NCBI GenBank assembly: GCA_029204225.1
Contig: CM055106.1
Coordinates: 16,170,022-16,234,021, forward strand
DNA: 64,000 bases
From: Diphasiastrum complanatum
Lineage: Eukaryota > Streptophyta > Lycopodiopsida > Lycopodiales > Lycopodiaceae
Direction: 5' to 3'
Part shown: positions 51,400-63,300 of the stretch, piece after piece
How positions within the stretch are numbered: the first letter of the stretch is position 1
Layout: each line of letters starts with the position of its first letter
Notes under the pieces: model-generated
The model's database searches: none
Told to the model about the DNA's origin: nothing
The model's input: only the letters and a program-made list of their open reading frames with translations
Program-made: the position numbers and the translations under genes

Positions 51400-51930
51400 G
51401 CAAAGGAGCATGACAAGGATGCTCAATACTTCGATTATTGTATGTAGTTTCTTCTATGTCACTTATTCATGTGATTAAGAAAGTTCATATGCAATAATAT
51501 CTTTATATATTCAATATGGATATGTTGCACCATCTTTGTGTGGATGACAAGGGTGTTTGCACTAGCTAATCAATTATGATTTCGAAACCTTCTATGTTTA
51601 TTGCAACATCATGGTGTTGCCTTGAGCACTAAGATCTATTTGAATAAATTTGTTGTGCACCACTCAATAGTAGTTGTGCTCCTTCCTAGCACATGCATTT
51701 ATATCATATCACATGGGAACTTATTTACCAATTTGGGTATTCTTAGAAGACTTCATGTTACAAATGGACTTCATAGTGCAAACAAGCAGCAAGTCGAATC
51801 ATTGCTACAAAATGTTGCCAATAAGATAGGAATATGGGAAGATAGACCACTTTCATTTGCTTCTTGGTTGATCATTCTGAAACATATTATGTCGTTATGC
51901 TACTATGGCAATTGTCCTACTAGTTGACAT
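51400..51930 (+). pseudogene. LINE (L1-type) reverse transcriptase remnant
   Basis: In changing plus-strand frames: QGCSILRLLYVVSSMSLIH at about 51,407-51,465 matches the L1 block RQGCPLSPLLFVL. HLCVDDKG at about 51,533-51,556 sits where the F/YADD catalytic box belongs. NKIGIWEDRPLSFASWLIILK (about 51,820-51,880) matches KL--WK-R-LSFAGRLTLIKH further downstream. Order and spacing fit a decayed L1. No endonuclease part, poly-A tail or target duplication was found. Confidence 0.6.
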
Positions 51931-53559
<1,629 letters not shown>

Positions 53560-54060
53560 TTGTTGACAAAAGAATCAAGTTATGTATTTGTGTTTAACAA
53601 GGAACCTGTCTCTTGGAATAGCAAAAAGTAGAATTTGACTACATTATCTTCAACAGAGGCCAAATACATTGGTACTGCACATGCTGCAAAGAAAGCTATA
53701 AGGTTAAGGCATCTATTGTTAGACACTAATCTAAGTCAATTTCAAGCTACTTCCATCTTTTGCAACAATCAGAGTACAATTGCTTTATGGTTAAGGTGTC
53801 TATTGTTAGACACTAATCTAAGTCAATTTCAAGCTACTTCCATAAAATCAGAGTACAATTGCTTTATCTATTAATCCCAAATATTATTCCCGAAGTCAGA
53901 ACATCGAGATAAAGTATCATTTTGTTAGAGAAAAAGTACTCAACATGGAGATTATTTTAATCTTTTGTAGATCAGAGTTCATGGCAGCGGACATATTTAC
54001 AAAGGGATTGGCATTCGACAATCATTCTAAGTTTAGCAATATGCTCAACTTAATACCTTG
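53560..54060 (+). pseudogene. Copia RNase H remnant with internal duplication
   Basis: The plus strand reads YVFVFNKEPVSWNSKK, TTLSSTEAKYIGTAHAAKKAI, then FCNNQSTIAL (the third catalytic Asp of CDNQSAIAL replaced by Asn), and, after the 87-bp duplication, YYSRSQNIEIKYHFVREKV and AADIFTKGLAF. It differs from the lineage of the intact copia (which has NDNISAQ and ADLLTKPL). The start is lost; RT is absent. Confidence 0.85.
53702..53868. repeat. 87-bp tandem duplication within RNase H
   Basis: GGTTAAGG starts both units (53,702 and 53,789). Both run through TCTATTGTTAGACACTAATC to GAGTACAATTGCTTTAT. The second unit lacks about seven bases (TTTTGCA type), so the reading frame is not kept. Confidence 0.93.
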
Positions 54061-54078
54061 ATTTTTGGGAGTTCACAT

Positions 54079-54088
54079 TAAGGGGGAG
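54079..54088 (+). promoter_or_regulatory. Polypurine tract of copia remnant
   Basis: AAGGGGGAG precedes the TGTTAGATTTC start of the LTR, the same arrangement as at 26,057-26,067. Confidence 0.85.
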
Positions 54089-54877
54089 TGTTAGATTTCA
54101 TCTTTGAAATCATTTGTAATGTGGAACCAATTTATGTATAATCTACAATTTTACTCACATTGATAGTGTCGAAAGTATCAAGACCATCTGCAGAGATACA
54201 CACATTGTTGACACAGTTTAAAATCTGAGGGATTATCAATTAAAATTCGAATTGACCAACATCGAGGGTTCCAAACTAGTCTAAAATAGATTAAATAATG
54301 GAGCCTATTTTCTACATTTCGGGTCCAATCTCGGAGCCCCATGTGGCACCTGCCACGTGGATAATGGCGCATTCGGTTAGGCTATACATAGATCAATCAG
54401 ATCAGATTAGTTTTAATTTAAGTCAAGTTCTTCAAAGTTCAAGGTTGAAGTTATTCTTCTTCTTCTCCTCACTGTTCCCATAGGCTTAGATTGGCTAGTA
54501 GTAAGCTATTGCAATTACAATCTATGGAAGAGCGCAATCCATAGCAGAATAAGATGCGCTATTATCATAGTGCAATCAAAGTAGATAGTGGAAGCATCAA
54601 GCAACTGTTATTCATTATCTTCAATACAAACTAATTTCGCTATTTTTTTGGGTTTACTGTTTCTGTTATTCTCGCTTATTATGATCTGCGTTTCTAATTT
54701 TGAATATTGGCATAATCATCATTCATTTTCGGAACTTGTGAATGATAATATAGCTTACTTGTAATAGTATTGAATCAGTTTTGTTATCACATTAACTATC
54801 GCTACTACTATTGAGTATTCAATCGACAATTCATTGCTGAATAGTTATTTGACTACTGCACAATTTATTTTCCAACA
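54089..54877 (+). repeat. 3' LTR of copia remnant (about 789 bp)
   Basis: It begins TGTTAGATTTCATC after the polypurine tract; the chosen end, TTTTCCAACA, forms a near-mirror of TGTTAGA. No second copy is present, so the end is provisional. Confidence 0.6.
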
Positions 54878-55319
54878 AAGGTTGGCATTTCAACATTACT
54901 ATGCTATAAACCTATAAAAATTACAATTTTTTTAGCTATAAATTTTCAATTTATATGGGTTATATTCTAGTATTTCCACCTCTATTGAGGTGTTATAAGT
55001 TTTCAATAAAAGTAGCTTGAAATTCTTTCACAAGGACCATGAGATTCGATTTGAGAGTGTAAAAGCGACAATTTTGGCCAACAAGGCATCAACCTGGGTA
55101 TCAAAGAACTGATCTGACTGATGTATAATACTTTGATACTAGAGTCGATACCTGATTGGAGCTTGTTTTAGCCCAGTCATTCTTCATGTTGATACCCTGA
55201 TTAGGGACAAAAAGATAGATTTTTCCATGATATTTGTTAGGATCCAGTTATGGATCCAACATATTCTGGCGTGAGCATTAGCTTAAGAGGTCATAGAATT
55301 AATTTGAGACGGTCATTGA
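54878..55319. other. Unassigned stretch
   Basis: No supported gene or repeat. Confidence 0.4.
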
Positions 55320-55905
55320 CTCCCCATCGGAGGCACTTGGGGGCCAATCATTTAATCATGAACATGTGTGTTGTAGTCGCAACTTGATGTACTTGCGCCT
55401 GACGTGCTGCATGGGTTTTGGTAGAGCTGATGTACAACTGACCTAGTTAACCCGTGATTTGGTGGATAGTGACTAGGGTTTGTAGGCATGTGACTAGTGT
55501 GATCTCTTAGGCACATGTGTAAGGTGGGTAGGGGGCTGGAATGGCATTAAGACACTGTATTCTTGGTTCAATAAGGTTAGATTGGTAGGGGGTAGACTTG
55601 GGTCAATAAGGGTAGACTGGTAGGGGCTATTCTTGGGTCAATAAGGGTAGACTGGTAGGGGGTAGACTTGGTAGGCCAAGTGGACTGACCACCCCCATGC
55701 TCACCGTACACATGTGGCTATAAGACCACACAAGTCATGTGCTAGCTAACGCTAGTCACTACCAGCCTAATCATGGGTTAACTTGGTCAGTTGTTCATTG
55801 ACTCTACCAAAATTAAAACGCAGCACTTCGCGTGCAGGTACATTGGGTTGCCATTGCAACACACATGGTCACGACTGGCCCCTAGGTGCCTTTGACGGGC
55901 ACATG
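55320..55905. mobile_element. Fold-back element with long imperfect inverted repeats
   Basis: The left arm (about 55,320-55,555) reads like the reverse complement of the right arm (about 55,675-55,905) over some 230 bp with scattered mismatches. Matching blocks include TTTTGGTAGAG, ACAACTGACC, AGTTAACCC, TAGTGACTAG, CACATGTGTA and, further out, ATGTGTGTTG and GGGGCCA. Between the arms lies a 35-bp minisatellite. It has no coding capacity. The shape fits a fold-back or MITE-type DNA element or an inverted duplication; terminal target duplications could not be defined. Confidence 0.75.
55562..55671. repeat. 35-bp minisatellite, 3 copies, in fold-back loop
   Basis: CTTGGGTCAATAAGGGTAGA-type units start at 55,562, 55,597 and 55,632, with a partial fourth at 55,667. 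Each ends CTGGTAGGGG plus five bases. Confidence 0.93.
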
Positions 55906-57918
55906 AACTAGGGGAGATTAGCTTAGAGTTATTGGAATGTAACAATATCAATTAGTACAGATTTTTTCTAATACTTGGCTTGTATCAGATTTTGTTTAAA
56001 TGTGTAATACAGCCTTATACGAAACCCAGCTTGTAATAAAAAATTTAAAAGCTAGAACGTAGATGCTAGAACCCGTTACTTGATTACAAGATAAATATAG
56101 GGTGACGATTGTCATCGATAGATGCATATTACAAATGTCTATGCAACATCGAACAACTATGTCTACACTGTCACTGCAACAGATTCGATGAGTAAAGACG
56201 CTGTAACGGAAAAGCGATGAGAGTCGACAGTCGAGATTTCAGACAATGACGCGAGATGTTGTCAGTGACGAGTGCAGCTGCCAGGTTGCAAAGCTCAATA
56301 ATACAAAGATCTACAAGTTACAACTTTCTACAAGTGGGCACACAACAAACTACACACTGGGCACACAACAAAGTTCAAAAAGTAGTCTCTTTTTAGCATG
56401 TTAGCCACTAGAGCGTCAAATCCTACGATCCATATCTACGAGCTAGCTATGATCCCCTACGTCGCCAGGGACCAGACACCAGACCCATAGTCATGCTTAA
56501 TTCTAAGTAGGAAGAGCTATAGCTGGAGCCTTAGAGCCCAGACTCTATAGACAAGAGGAGTTAGACTTGAGGCAAGGGTGAATAGTCTCCACTCTCGATT
56601 CCCTATACCAACTGTATACTTGCAGGCTTGCACCCGTTACTGGTAATTGCTGTCCACTGAAGAAAGCTCCAGCGCATGCAACGTGACCAGAATTGGTGGG
56701 TTTAGACGTTTAGACTTGAAGATCGTAAGTGAATGTTATTGTAGTTCCGTAAAGCTACCAACGTCCACGAACCAGGCTCATCAGTCATGGGTCATGTTAC
56801 ATGTGCTATAAAAAAACTCTTTTTTTATTAGCACGGGCAGTGTAGCGTTCATACGTTCATACTTCATACTTCAAATAGCTGAAACTTTCAAAAAAGGGCA
56901 TTTTGATTATTTTAGAGTCGAGATTTGGGAGTTTGAAGTGTGAAAGCTGCATTGCATTTGCATTATGCATGCCCAACAACCTTGATTTTTTAATCGATAT
57001 AATCTCTCCGTAGATCGAACTAGATCCTCACAAGTTTCAAGAAAGCAATCTTCATGTCCGAGAAGGAATAATGCAGGAGCTCACGAGTCACGAGCCACGA
57101 GTCATCACGCAGATACAAACTGGCAAGTTGGAGACTGCCGTCTCCTTGAACCCGAGCCTGAACATTGAAGGAACCTTTGGCTCGACAATCGAGTAGCCAT
57201 GCTTAGCACCACACCCATGACTCCGGCCTCCATCCTCCATGAGCAATGAGCATGATTCATGAGTGATGAGTCATAAATCAAGTGACAAGGAAAAGACCAG
57301 TGCCCACTGCCAAACTGGCCTGGCTGGACAGTGGAGACTTCGGAGAGTGAACTTTGAAGGTACTACTCATTGGGTTTAGTAATGGAGCAGTCCGGATTCC
57401 AGAAGTAGGAACACTGGCTGCTTTCGAGCTGGCCGACTCCAACGGTTCATAGTAGTAGCCTGTAGGACTGTAGGACTATAGGCGACTATAGGACGTAGGT
57501 CTCGACTCTCGAGACAAGTACTGGCCACCGCAAATGCATACAAGCAAAAGGGATCGGTTGGAACTCGGGTATGATTCCAAATTTCAGATTACCGAATACA
57601 GCCCACATGGCACAGACTCCAAAACAAAGCTCAAAACTAGCATTCTTTGAGAGCAGAATGTGCATCTGTTTTTCATCACCCGCTTTCTAAATTCTTCATA
57701 TTCTATTGACTTCCAACGAACTGACATTTATGTTCTTATCTAACAGATTGTATGTCCCAAAAAAAAACTTACACACTTTTAAACTACGAGTTTTCTTAGC
57801 ATGTAAGATTCATCATTCATTTATCTCTATAAAAATGTCTACAAACTTCGAATATTGTTATTACAGAAGTCCTGGTAATGTTATGTCGAGCCCAAATTTC
57901 CCAATGACTACATAGTCA

Positions 57919-57922
<4 letters not shown>
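55906..57922. other. Unassigned stretch
   Basis: No supported gene. It contains short scattered repeats of CACGAGTCA (about 57,080-57,110) and GGACTATAGG (about 57,460-57,490) only. Confidence 0.45.

Positions 57923-57964
<42 letters not shown>
57923..57964. repeat. (TA)n microsatellite, about 21 units
   Basis: Pure TA dinucleotide tract of about 42 bp. Confidence 0.95.
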
Positions 57965-57967
<3 letters not shown>

Positions 57968-58995
57968 TTGCATGATGGTATCGAGACAAATATGACAACC
58001 TCAATATAGCATACTTAGACCGAGCAATCTATTTAGGAGGAAGGGGGAGGGGCCAGAGTAAACAAATCATTTAAGATATCTTTTTGAATTTGGACATTGT
58101 ATAGTTGCAATAGGTAGATGCATAGCTAGGATAAATGCATTAATCTAAGAAAATATCTAGTATCAAGAGCTTACAAGGATTTCAATCTAAATACCTTGGA
58201 GTTACAAGAATTTAGAAGGCAATGATATTGAATAAAAAGGGACAAACTTTTAAAAATGAAGTATGTTGCAATTCAATTACATTCGATCCCATTGTAAATT
58301 CAAAGTCCAATTTCTTGGGTCTGAATATTATTGGGATGGGTGGCCTCCTGTGAAGTCACACCCTCCTTTTAGAAGTAATGCTGAGAAAAAAACCAAGGAA
58401 AAAATTGAGTAAATTCTTTGGAACATGAATGAAGGTCACAAGAGAAGAGTTTGTAAAAATCAACCTACAACCAATGATGTGGGGTTGACTATGCAAGATA
58501 AAAAGTTGCCTTGAGACTTTATCATCCAATAACATTGAGACCTACTAGCCTTAAAATAGTGAGGAAAAGAGATTGTCTATAGATGAGTACTCAACATCTT
58601 CCAATTATTGATATGTTTTTGTTCTTTAAAATATCTCAATGCAACCTTATAAAAAGCTCACAACATCTCAATAAAGTCAATAAAAGACTACAATTAAGCC
58701 TTTGAATTTGAAATCTATAATAAAAACTAGTTGTTTTTTCACAAGAGAAACTTACAAAATTGACACTAACAAAAAATTGTCAATTCCAACAATTGCCCCC
58801 TTTGTATTTGTCAAATTTTTAAAAGCAATGGCTACATCAACCCACCTGCTTGACAATGAGCCTTTCAAAATATACAAGATTATCCCTGGCTTTTCCCAAG
58901 GCAAAGTAGCAGGTCAAAATTTAATCAAGGATTGAGACTTGAGACTCACCAGTATTGTCACTTGCTAGTTATCTTTCATTATCCACAAGGGCCAA
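57965..58995. other. Unassigned AT-rich stretch
   Basis: No supported gene; an open frame at 58,702-58,935 has no motif. Confidence 0.45.
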
Positions 58996-59120
58996 GGGAC
59001 ATTGCCTTTTGACCCTTGACTTCCGAGTAATTAGGGAAGGGCATTGTCTTTGACGCTTGACTTCCAGATAATTAGGCCAGGGCGTTGTCTTTGACCCTTG
59101 ACCTCCAAGTAATTAGGCCA
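58996..59120. repeat. Minisatellite, period 41-43 bp, 3 copies
   Basis: Units start at 58,996, 59,039 and 59,080 with GGGACATTG, GGGCATTGT and GGGCGTTGT. Each continues through TTTGACCCTTGACTTCC-type text to TAATTAGGCCA. Confidence 0.92.
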
Positions 59121-59907
59121 GGGCGAGGATTGGTCACAGCAAACCTGCCAGAGTGGTGGGATCAGGAGGGTGACTCTGCTTGTTCAAAATAAATTCTTCT
59201 TTTTTTCTGGAAGTAAAAATCTTCTGTGTAGGACACCGACAACAGGAACACATGGATAAACCTACTTCAATTAAATTCTGAAGGGCACCCCCCACCTTTT
59301 TCTTAGGCTAGCCACCGTTGGATTTCACCACAAACCTTCAGATCATGCCACGTTGTCACCATCAGCCATTGAAAACTCTCCAAGTGTCAAGTGTGCCACT
59401 TGGCAAAATCCCAACTGATCTGACCCAAAAGGTATAGTGCCATTAAGGCTAGGCAAGGCAAGGCCGCACGCCTGCAGCCTGTCAGGCAACCCACTTCAGG
59501 AGTGAGGACGAATGGTTTTATGTAACGGAATGTGACGTCCACGTTGGCGTGTAGTGACGGGCGAAGAAGGGTGGGGTCCATGTAACCCCCATGTCAGGTG
59601 GCAGGGCTAACTGTATATTTAGGACGTCCCAAGCCCACGTGGCTTAGACCTAGTGAAAGCGGCCGTTTTAGGGCAGAATGAGTGTTGGGGATGTGGACGG
59701 GGTGGGGGCTGGTGCATCATTGGAATTTGGCAGTATACAAATCTGACAATCCCATTCACAGGACCGTTTTTTCAACAACAAAAACAGTACAAAGTACATA
59801 AAATACTATACTACACACTTCCTCACATATACACACACTCTACTTTCTGTAACTACACTATATCAGTAAGTATAGAGGTCCCCACTCCCAGCCTCGTGTA
59901 CCATCTA
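59121..59907. other. Unassigned, relatively GC-rich stretch
   Basis: No gene supported. The region 59,340-59,690 is more GC-rich than its surroundings, with CCACGTTG and CCCACGTGGC (59,634-59,643) phrases, which could suit a promoter, but no coding start follows. Confidence 0.4.
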
Positions 59908-60535
59908 TTCCAATGTTCTTACTTCAAAGACGCAAATCAGTTTCCCAAGTTCCAAGTTCCAAGTTCCAGCTACCTTTTCTGCATGTCTCCATCCTCAACC
60001 TCTTTTCTTTTTTTTCCCTCTGTTCTACTCTGATGTTTTAGATTCAAAGACCCAAGACCCAACTTAGTTTCCAAGTTCCAATCACCTCTTTTGGATGTCT
60101 CCATCCTCACCCTCCATTTTTTTTCCCTCTCATCTATTCTAACTAATGTTTGATTCAGAGACCCAACTAAGTTTCTAAGTTCTAATCACCTCTTGTGGAT
60201 GTCTCCATCCTCACCCTCTAGTTTTTTTTTCTCTTCTATTCTAGTGTTTTCATCCAAAGACCTAACTTAGGTTACAAGTTCCAATCACCTCTTTTGGATG
60301 TCTCTTGCTCATCCTCTTTATTCTATTTATCTTCTACTTTGATGTTTAACTTCAAATTTCAACTTAGTTTCCCAGTGCCAATCAAATCTTTTGGATGTCT
60401 CCATCCTCACCCTCTTCTATTTTTTTTTCTTCTATTCTAATGTTCTACCTTCAAAGACCCAAGATGCAACTCGGTTTCCAACTTCCAATCAACTCTTTTG
60501 TATGTCTACATACTCAGCGTCTTTACTTTTCTTTT
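59908..60535. repeat. Pyrimidine-rich minisatellite, unit about 105 bp, 6 copies
   Basis: About six diverged units repeat the order TTCTAATGTT, ACTTCAAAGACCCAA, CTTAGTTTCCAAGTTCC, AATCACCTCTTTTGGATGTC, TCCATCCTCACCCTC and a T-rich run. Approximate starts are 59,908, 60,025, 60,140, 60,235, 60,335 and 60,435. The first unit has AAGTTCC three times. Open frames through it are short and do not match the repeat phase. Confidence 0.88.
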
Positions 60536-60774
60536 TTAACCCTTCACTCGCTTCTATTTTGCAAATTACCAGCTTAATTTTTGCAATTTCTAAACATACC
60601 CGTTATTTAGCTCGACGATAAGCTAACATGATAATTTGCTCAAAGATGATGTGTCTCTATTTCCCAAATTCGAGTGAGAATCTACATTTTTTTTACCTCT
60701 CTTCAAATCGCTATCATTTTCTTTTGCCCTTTTATTAGTGATTCAATTATTCTTTTATCTTTGAGGGTACACAT
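60536..60774. other. Unassigned AT-rich stretch
   Basis: No supported feature. Confidence 0.4.
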
Positions 60775-61000
60775 ATAGGGTAGAGCCTATCACAATCGTT
60801 CATATCACCTTTTGATCTTTCCACCTGTAAGTTCCTCTAGTTTTCAAAGCATCTCCATCTTTGTTCATGTAGGACAAAGCTTGTCGCGATCTTTCATATC
60901 ACCTTGTTTTTCTTTTTTCACCTCTGAGATATTTTTGTTTTCAAAGTTGTCCCGATGTTGCTCATGTATGACAAAGCTTGTCATGATCTTTCATATCACA
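60775..61000. repeat. Minisatellite, unit about 95 bp, 2-3 copies
   Basis: AGCTTGTCGCGATCTTTCAT-type phrases recur at about 60,786, 60,876 and 60,975, each followed by ATCAC, a T-rich run and ACCTCT. The first unit is the most diverged. Confidence 0.82.
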
Positions 61001-62849
61001 TTTAATCCCAGTGTCACGCTTCTTCAAGTTATTCTTATAAAACGTTACAAACACCAGAATCAAATCCATAAAATACAATAACAAAACCAATAAATTAATA
61101 AAAGTGCCCTTGCAAATTGGCCATCTAATAATCATCAACCCTTTGCATTTTAAAAGGTAGAAGAATCCAAAATAGTTTTACACCATGTAAATCGAAACAC
61201 ACATTTGAATTTCTGGTATATCAAGTTTGACAACAAAAAAAGAAGAAGAAGATCTTTACATAACAAGACTACAAGTGAGTAGCATGTCTAATGATTTTGC
61301 AAAAGTTAATTGAAAAGGTAGGTAGTCAATTTAAGGGATTAACACGAAACAAATTTCCTGCTCCTTTTTACCAAGTAGTTTAATATCCTCCTACTAACAT
61401 CGATTAACACGAACTTGGATTATGGCAGTAGGTAGAAATGAAAAAACAACTCTAGATAATAAAAAAAAATTAGGAGAATAATTTGCATGATTTCAATAGT
61501 AGCCTCAAGAGGCTAACATGAAAGATGTCACAAGCATGTATTATTTGGTACTTGTTAAGTAGCTGACCTAAGCTTTTCCACAATCTATGATTTAGCATAA
61601 TGGTGGGGCAATAGCTTCTCTATTTGAGATTGTCCCTAAAAAAATTTGTGTCGAGCAAATTGCAACTTACACAAACATTTTGGCCTTACAAATTGTCTAT
61701 GTTTATTGATAGTTTTGTACTTTTGTTAGGTATGTTGCAAATGTTTTTGTGCCCTCAGAATAGTTTCTTGTAGTGACTAGCACATTAAGCACAAAAGGGA
61801 ATGTTGATATAGTGACTAGCACATTGTCAAGATGCATAGGTATGTCTAACAATGTTGGAGGTATGTCAAGATGCATAGGTATGTCTAACAATGTTGGAGT
61901 GTAGCCATAAGCCTGTACATGCATTCTAGATGGCTTGTATAACACCATGGCTTTGTCATGGAATGCATCACATCGAGAGTTTTTCTTGCCAATCTTCCTG
62001 AAAAAATCCTACAATGTATGAAAAATGGTGGGATCAAGCACATTCACTTATATGATGTTGTAGGATTTATGATAGAAGCAAGAGAAAACAAAAACTAACT
62101 TGTACACTACACATCATGAAGCCAATCTTAGCACTAATTGTCTCTCAAGCACATAAGAGAATCTACATTTACCAACCATCTCAAACAATACATTTGGGAA
62201 ATATTTTTGCTTGGCCTCCAATGTGTGCATGGCAAATCTCGTGAAAATTTTTTATTGCAGTGCAATGGGCCTCAAAAGAGTGTGGCCAACTTCAATAATT
62301 TGATCTTATAATATGCCCTCACCAGATATAGTTTTAAGGACTTGCTGTTTGGTTGTAAAATTTTCATACATCAACACTCTAAGTAGTGCCTCCTCTCTAA
62401 GTAGTGCATCCCAACACGCATGACCAAAACCTTGGAATAAATTGATTTGAAAGCCTCATAATCATGGACTATGTAGAGGCCCAAGGTATGATCCCTAGAA
62501 GCAAGCTATTATGGCTTCACCAGGGGACGTACCTTTTTTGTTTTTTCTTCCAATCATTAAGATGAGAAACATCCTCTTCCTACATATCTTTGCTCTCCCT
62601 ATATGGATCCTCCACCTTTGATCATGATATGATTCTTGCATTCTAGTCTTATTCCAAAATCTACTAAATTTCCCTGTCGATTCATCTAGAGTTGACTCCT
62701 TTTGCCTCTTTCCTATGCCCATACCTCATAGTGCTACCCTACAATTTGACCACCCTTTCACTTCGACTAAAATCAAGAAGAAAGTATTGATGGCACTACT
62801 AGTTGTCTTCCTGCCCAAGTCTTTGAAGGCTTTATTAAAGTCATCTCTA
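61001..62849. other. Unassigned stretch with one short duplication
   Basis: No supported gene. A 39-bp unit starting TGTCAAGATGCATAGGTATG is doubled at 61,825-61,863 and 61,864-61,898, and AGTGACTAGCACATT occurs twice just before it (61,775 and 61,811). Confidence 0.5.
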
Positions 62850-63300
62850 CCCTTTTCCCCCTTAATGACTTCCAACCTTCAACAATCCTTAATAACATCT
62901 ACAAGATTATAGCTAAAGCTTTGGCCAAAAATCTTCCCTCCCTACTTCAACCCCACCTCCTCACTACTCACCATGGATTCACAAAGAGTAATTCGTCTTT
63001 GGTGCCATACTTAACATTTAGATTCCAAAATAGCATTTAGGCTCTTGTCATATCATACGTACTCTCTAACCAATTAGTGCTTTACTCAAATCAATCTCAA
63101 TAAGGCCTTTAAAATCGACAGGGACTACTTTTTTCTTTTTCTTTTCTATTCTTCTTGCTTTGGTCTCCCTCCTCTTAATATGTCCCTCACTAGGTTCGTT
63201 TATGCGAATGCTCTCATCTTTGGTACAAATCAATGGCTCGTTTTCTTCAGCCTTTTCCCTCTATGCACCATGGAAATCTCCTTCTTCCTCAAGGGCCAAA
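62850..63300 (+). pseudogene. LINE (L1-type) reverse transcriptase remnant
   Basis: The plus strand reads NDFQPSTILNNIYKIIAKAL and AKNLPSLLQPHLLTTHHGFTK at 62,864-62,985, a clear match to the L1 block NDFRPISLLN-IYKIIAKAL...HGFVKGR. Further on, in other frames, NLNKAFKID (about 63,092-63,118; family DFEKAFD) and GLPPLNMSLTRFVYANALIF (about 63,165-63,225; family GFP--W--WI---YANA) follow in the right order. The catalytic F/YADD box was not found. Frameshifts are frequent. Confidence 0.7.

Noticed and set aside
57706-57915. Small gene upstream of the (TA)n tract
   Set aside because: 69 codons, no motif, no homologous neighbour, and typical of chance frames in this AT-rich DNA.
59653-60033. 126-codon frame running into the pyrimidine-rich minisatellite
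   Set aside because: It ends inside the repeat, the phase is not maintained across units, and there is no homology.
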